Shown: positions 62,863 to 64,000 of the stretch, piece after piece
Numbering within the stretch: position 1 is the first letter of the stretch
Layout of the letters: every line of letters begins with the position of its first letter
Origin: Trochalopteron elliotii
Lineage: Eukaryota; Chordata; Aves; Passeriformes; Leiothrichidae
Length of the DNA: 64,000 nt
Assembly: GCA_024734555.1 (NCBI GenBank)
Contig: JANPWX010000161.1
Location: 169,172-233,171, forward strand
Reading direction: 5' to 3'
Translations under genes and position numbers: made by a program
The notes under the pieces: model-generated
Told to the model about the DNA's origin: nothing
Database searches by the model: none
What the model saw: the letters and a program-made list of their open reading frames with translations, nothing else

Positions 62863-64000
62863 TAAATCAAGCAATTACCTTCACTGGAAAAGCTTGTGGT
62901 TCCCTTCAAAGCAGGCCTGTGAAGGAGACCTTCCCCCTGCAGAGGTTTTTGTACCTTTTGGACATCCTGCTCCTGCCTGTGCCATGGGTTCAGTGCAGTA
63001 ATCCCAGTCTGCAGTGCCAGCTCTGCCTGTCACCGTGTGTTTAGGTTGAGGCTCCAGGTTACAGACTGCACAGTCAGTTCAACACTCTCACTTCAGTTCC
63101 TTTACACCTCTTGGGTAAATACCATCTGATCCCCCCGGTTTGCAACTGTCTCAGCTGTGTTTGCCACACCGTCTGTTGTCAGTTCTGTCCCATAACCTTC
63201 TCTGACACCCTCCTGCAGCCTCAGAGGTAGTTTTTCCTCAGATTGTGGTGCTCAAACCTGAAGTGGAGCCATGAGCCGAGACCTGAGGAGAGCAGTAGTG
63301 TTAACTGATGCCTTACAGATGGTCTCTCTTGTTATGCATCCCATTGTATTTGGGTTTTTTTCATAGCAGAATGGTGCTGCGGGCTCATCCTCAGTGTGTA
63401 ATCCAGTATTTCTCTGATTTCCATCCTATCCTTTCTGCTGCCTGAAGTTGTTTTAAGGCTGATTTGATAACTGGTTTGCTGGAAGCATCTTTAGTAGCGG
63501 CAAGAGGTGATGAATTGATGGGTTTGAAGATAGATGGTTTGTTGTTTCAAAGCATGGAGGCCACAACATTGATGTGACCAGAACTCTTTACCTGCTTGGA
63601 ACTCAAAGATGGTCTATAAAATAGAAAAATGGATTGCAGTAGCTGTGATATTCTTTTCTCTTAAATTGTTTTTAGTTCTTGGTTTTCTTGTAGTTGGTTG
63701 ATTGGGGTTTTTTCATGTTTTCTTGTGTTTTGTTTTTAAGAGGGGACCCATTTTCAAGCTGGATGCTTCCACGAGGGGTACTCCTGGTGAAACCAGACCT
63801 GGGCTTTCCAATCCTTAGAGTAGAGATAATGCTGGACTAAAACCATTTCCTGGTGTGAGGGTGGCTGTGGGGGCCTGGAGAGGAATGTAGCTGAGCATGG
63901 GGGTGTTCCCAGGGGTCTCCTGCCAGGAGCAGATGCCCTCAGGCCACGTGAGAGAAATGCTAAGGCTCTGGAGGAGAATTTGCAGGCAAAGGAGGAGAGA
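62863..64000 (+). other. CACNA1E: CACNA1E intron 7, end of window
   Basis: The interval 63190-63440 (GTGCTCAAACCTGAAGTGGA, GCCTTACAGATGGTCTCTCT, TTATGCATCCCATTGTATTT) faintly resembles an old antisense CR1 or L3-type copy, not enough to call. No exon is seen up to the window edge. Confidence 0.4.

Noticed and set aside
63190..63440. Possible ancient CR1/L3 copy
   Set aside because: Only loose resemblance in a few blocks; no diagnostic 3' terminus.

Overview
This is vertebrate nuclear DNA, almost certainly from a bird and probably a songbird. Many CR1 LINE 3'-end fragments lie in both orientations, and there are solo LTRs of a type I associate with passerine endogenous retroviruses. Introns are compact, and microsatellites and GC-rich CpG patches are scattered throughout. 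No prokaryotic gene, operon or CRISPR array is present.

The one gene I recognise firmly is CACNA1E, which encodes the pore-forming alpha-1E subunit of the R-type voltage-gated calcium channel Cav2.3. It runs on the + strand. Six consecutive coding exons, equivalent to human exons 2 to 7, lie at 30022-30127, 30565-30704, 40902-41005, 41880-42032, 42133-42314 and 54989-55092. Splice phases agree throughout. Together they encode homologous domain I from S1 to the end of S6, including the S4 voltage sensor and the pore loop with its selectivity-filter glutamate. The exon for the N-terminus is not visible. A CpG-rich island around an assembly gap (21432-21808) is the best candidate for the promoter and first exon. 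The exon that follows S6 and starts the I-II linker lies beyond the right edge. The acceptor before exon 2 ends in AC, not AG, and has a perfect minor-spliceosome branch site, so intron 1 is very likely a U12-type AT-AC intron.

Left third (1-20 kb): a polypurine microsatellite, a 205-bp inverted repeat, and one well-formed coding exon of another + strand gene (3781-4213; possibly the uncharacterised KIAA1614, by synteny and impression only). That exon carries an apparent one-base frameshift in a G run. A solo LTR with a perfect 5-bp target duplication sits nine bases into the following intron, right behind the splice donor. Further LTR-like and CR1 elements follow, then a GC-rich segment with a perfect CTCF core motif at 17418-17430 and the CpG island.

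Middle (22-55 kb): CACNA1E intron 1 and the exon cluster. Introns 3 and 6 are long (10.2 and 12.7 kb), and introns 2, 4 and 5 are short (437, 874 and 100 bp). CR1 fragments are absent between about 27.5 and 45.5 kb. Right part (55-64 kb): intron 7, containing a nested CR1 insertion and a second copy of the solo-LTR family in opposite orientation to the first, also with a perfect 5-bp target duplication.
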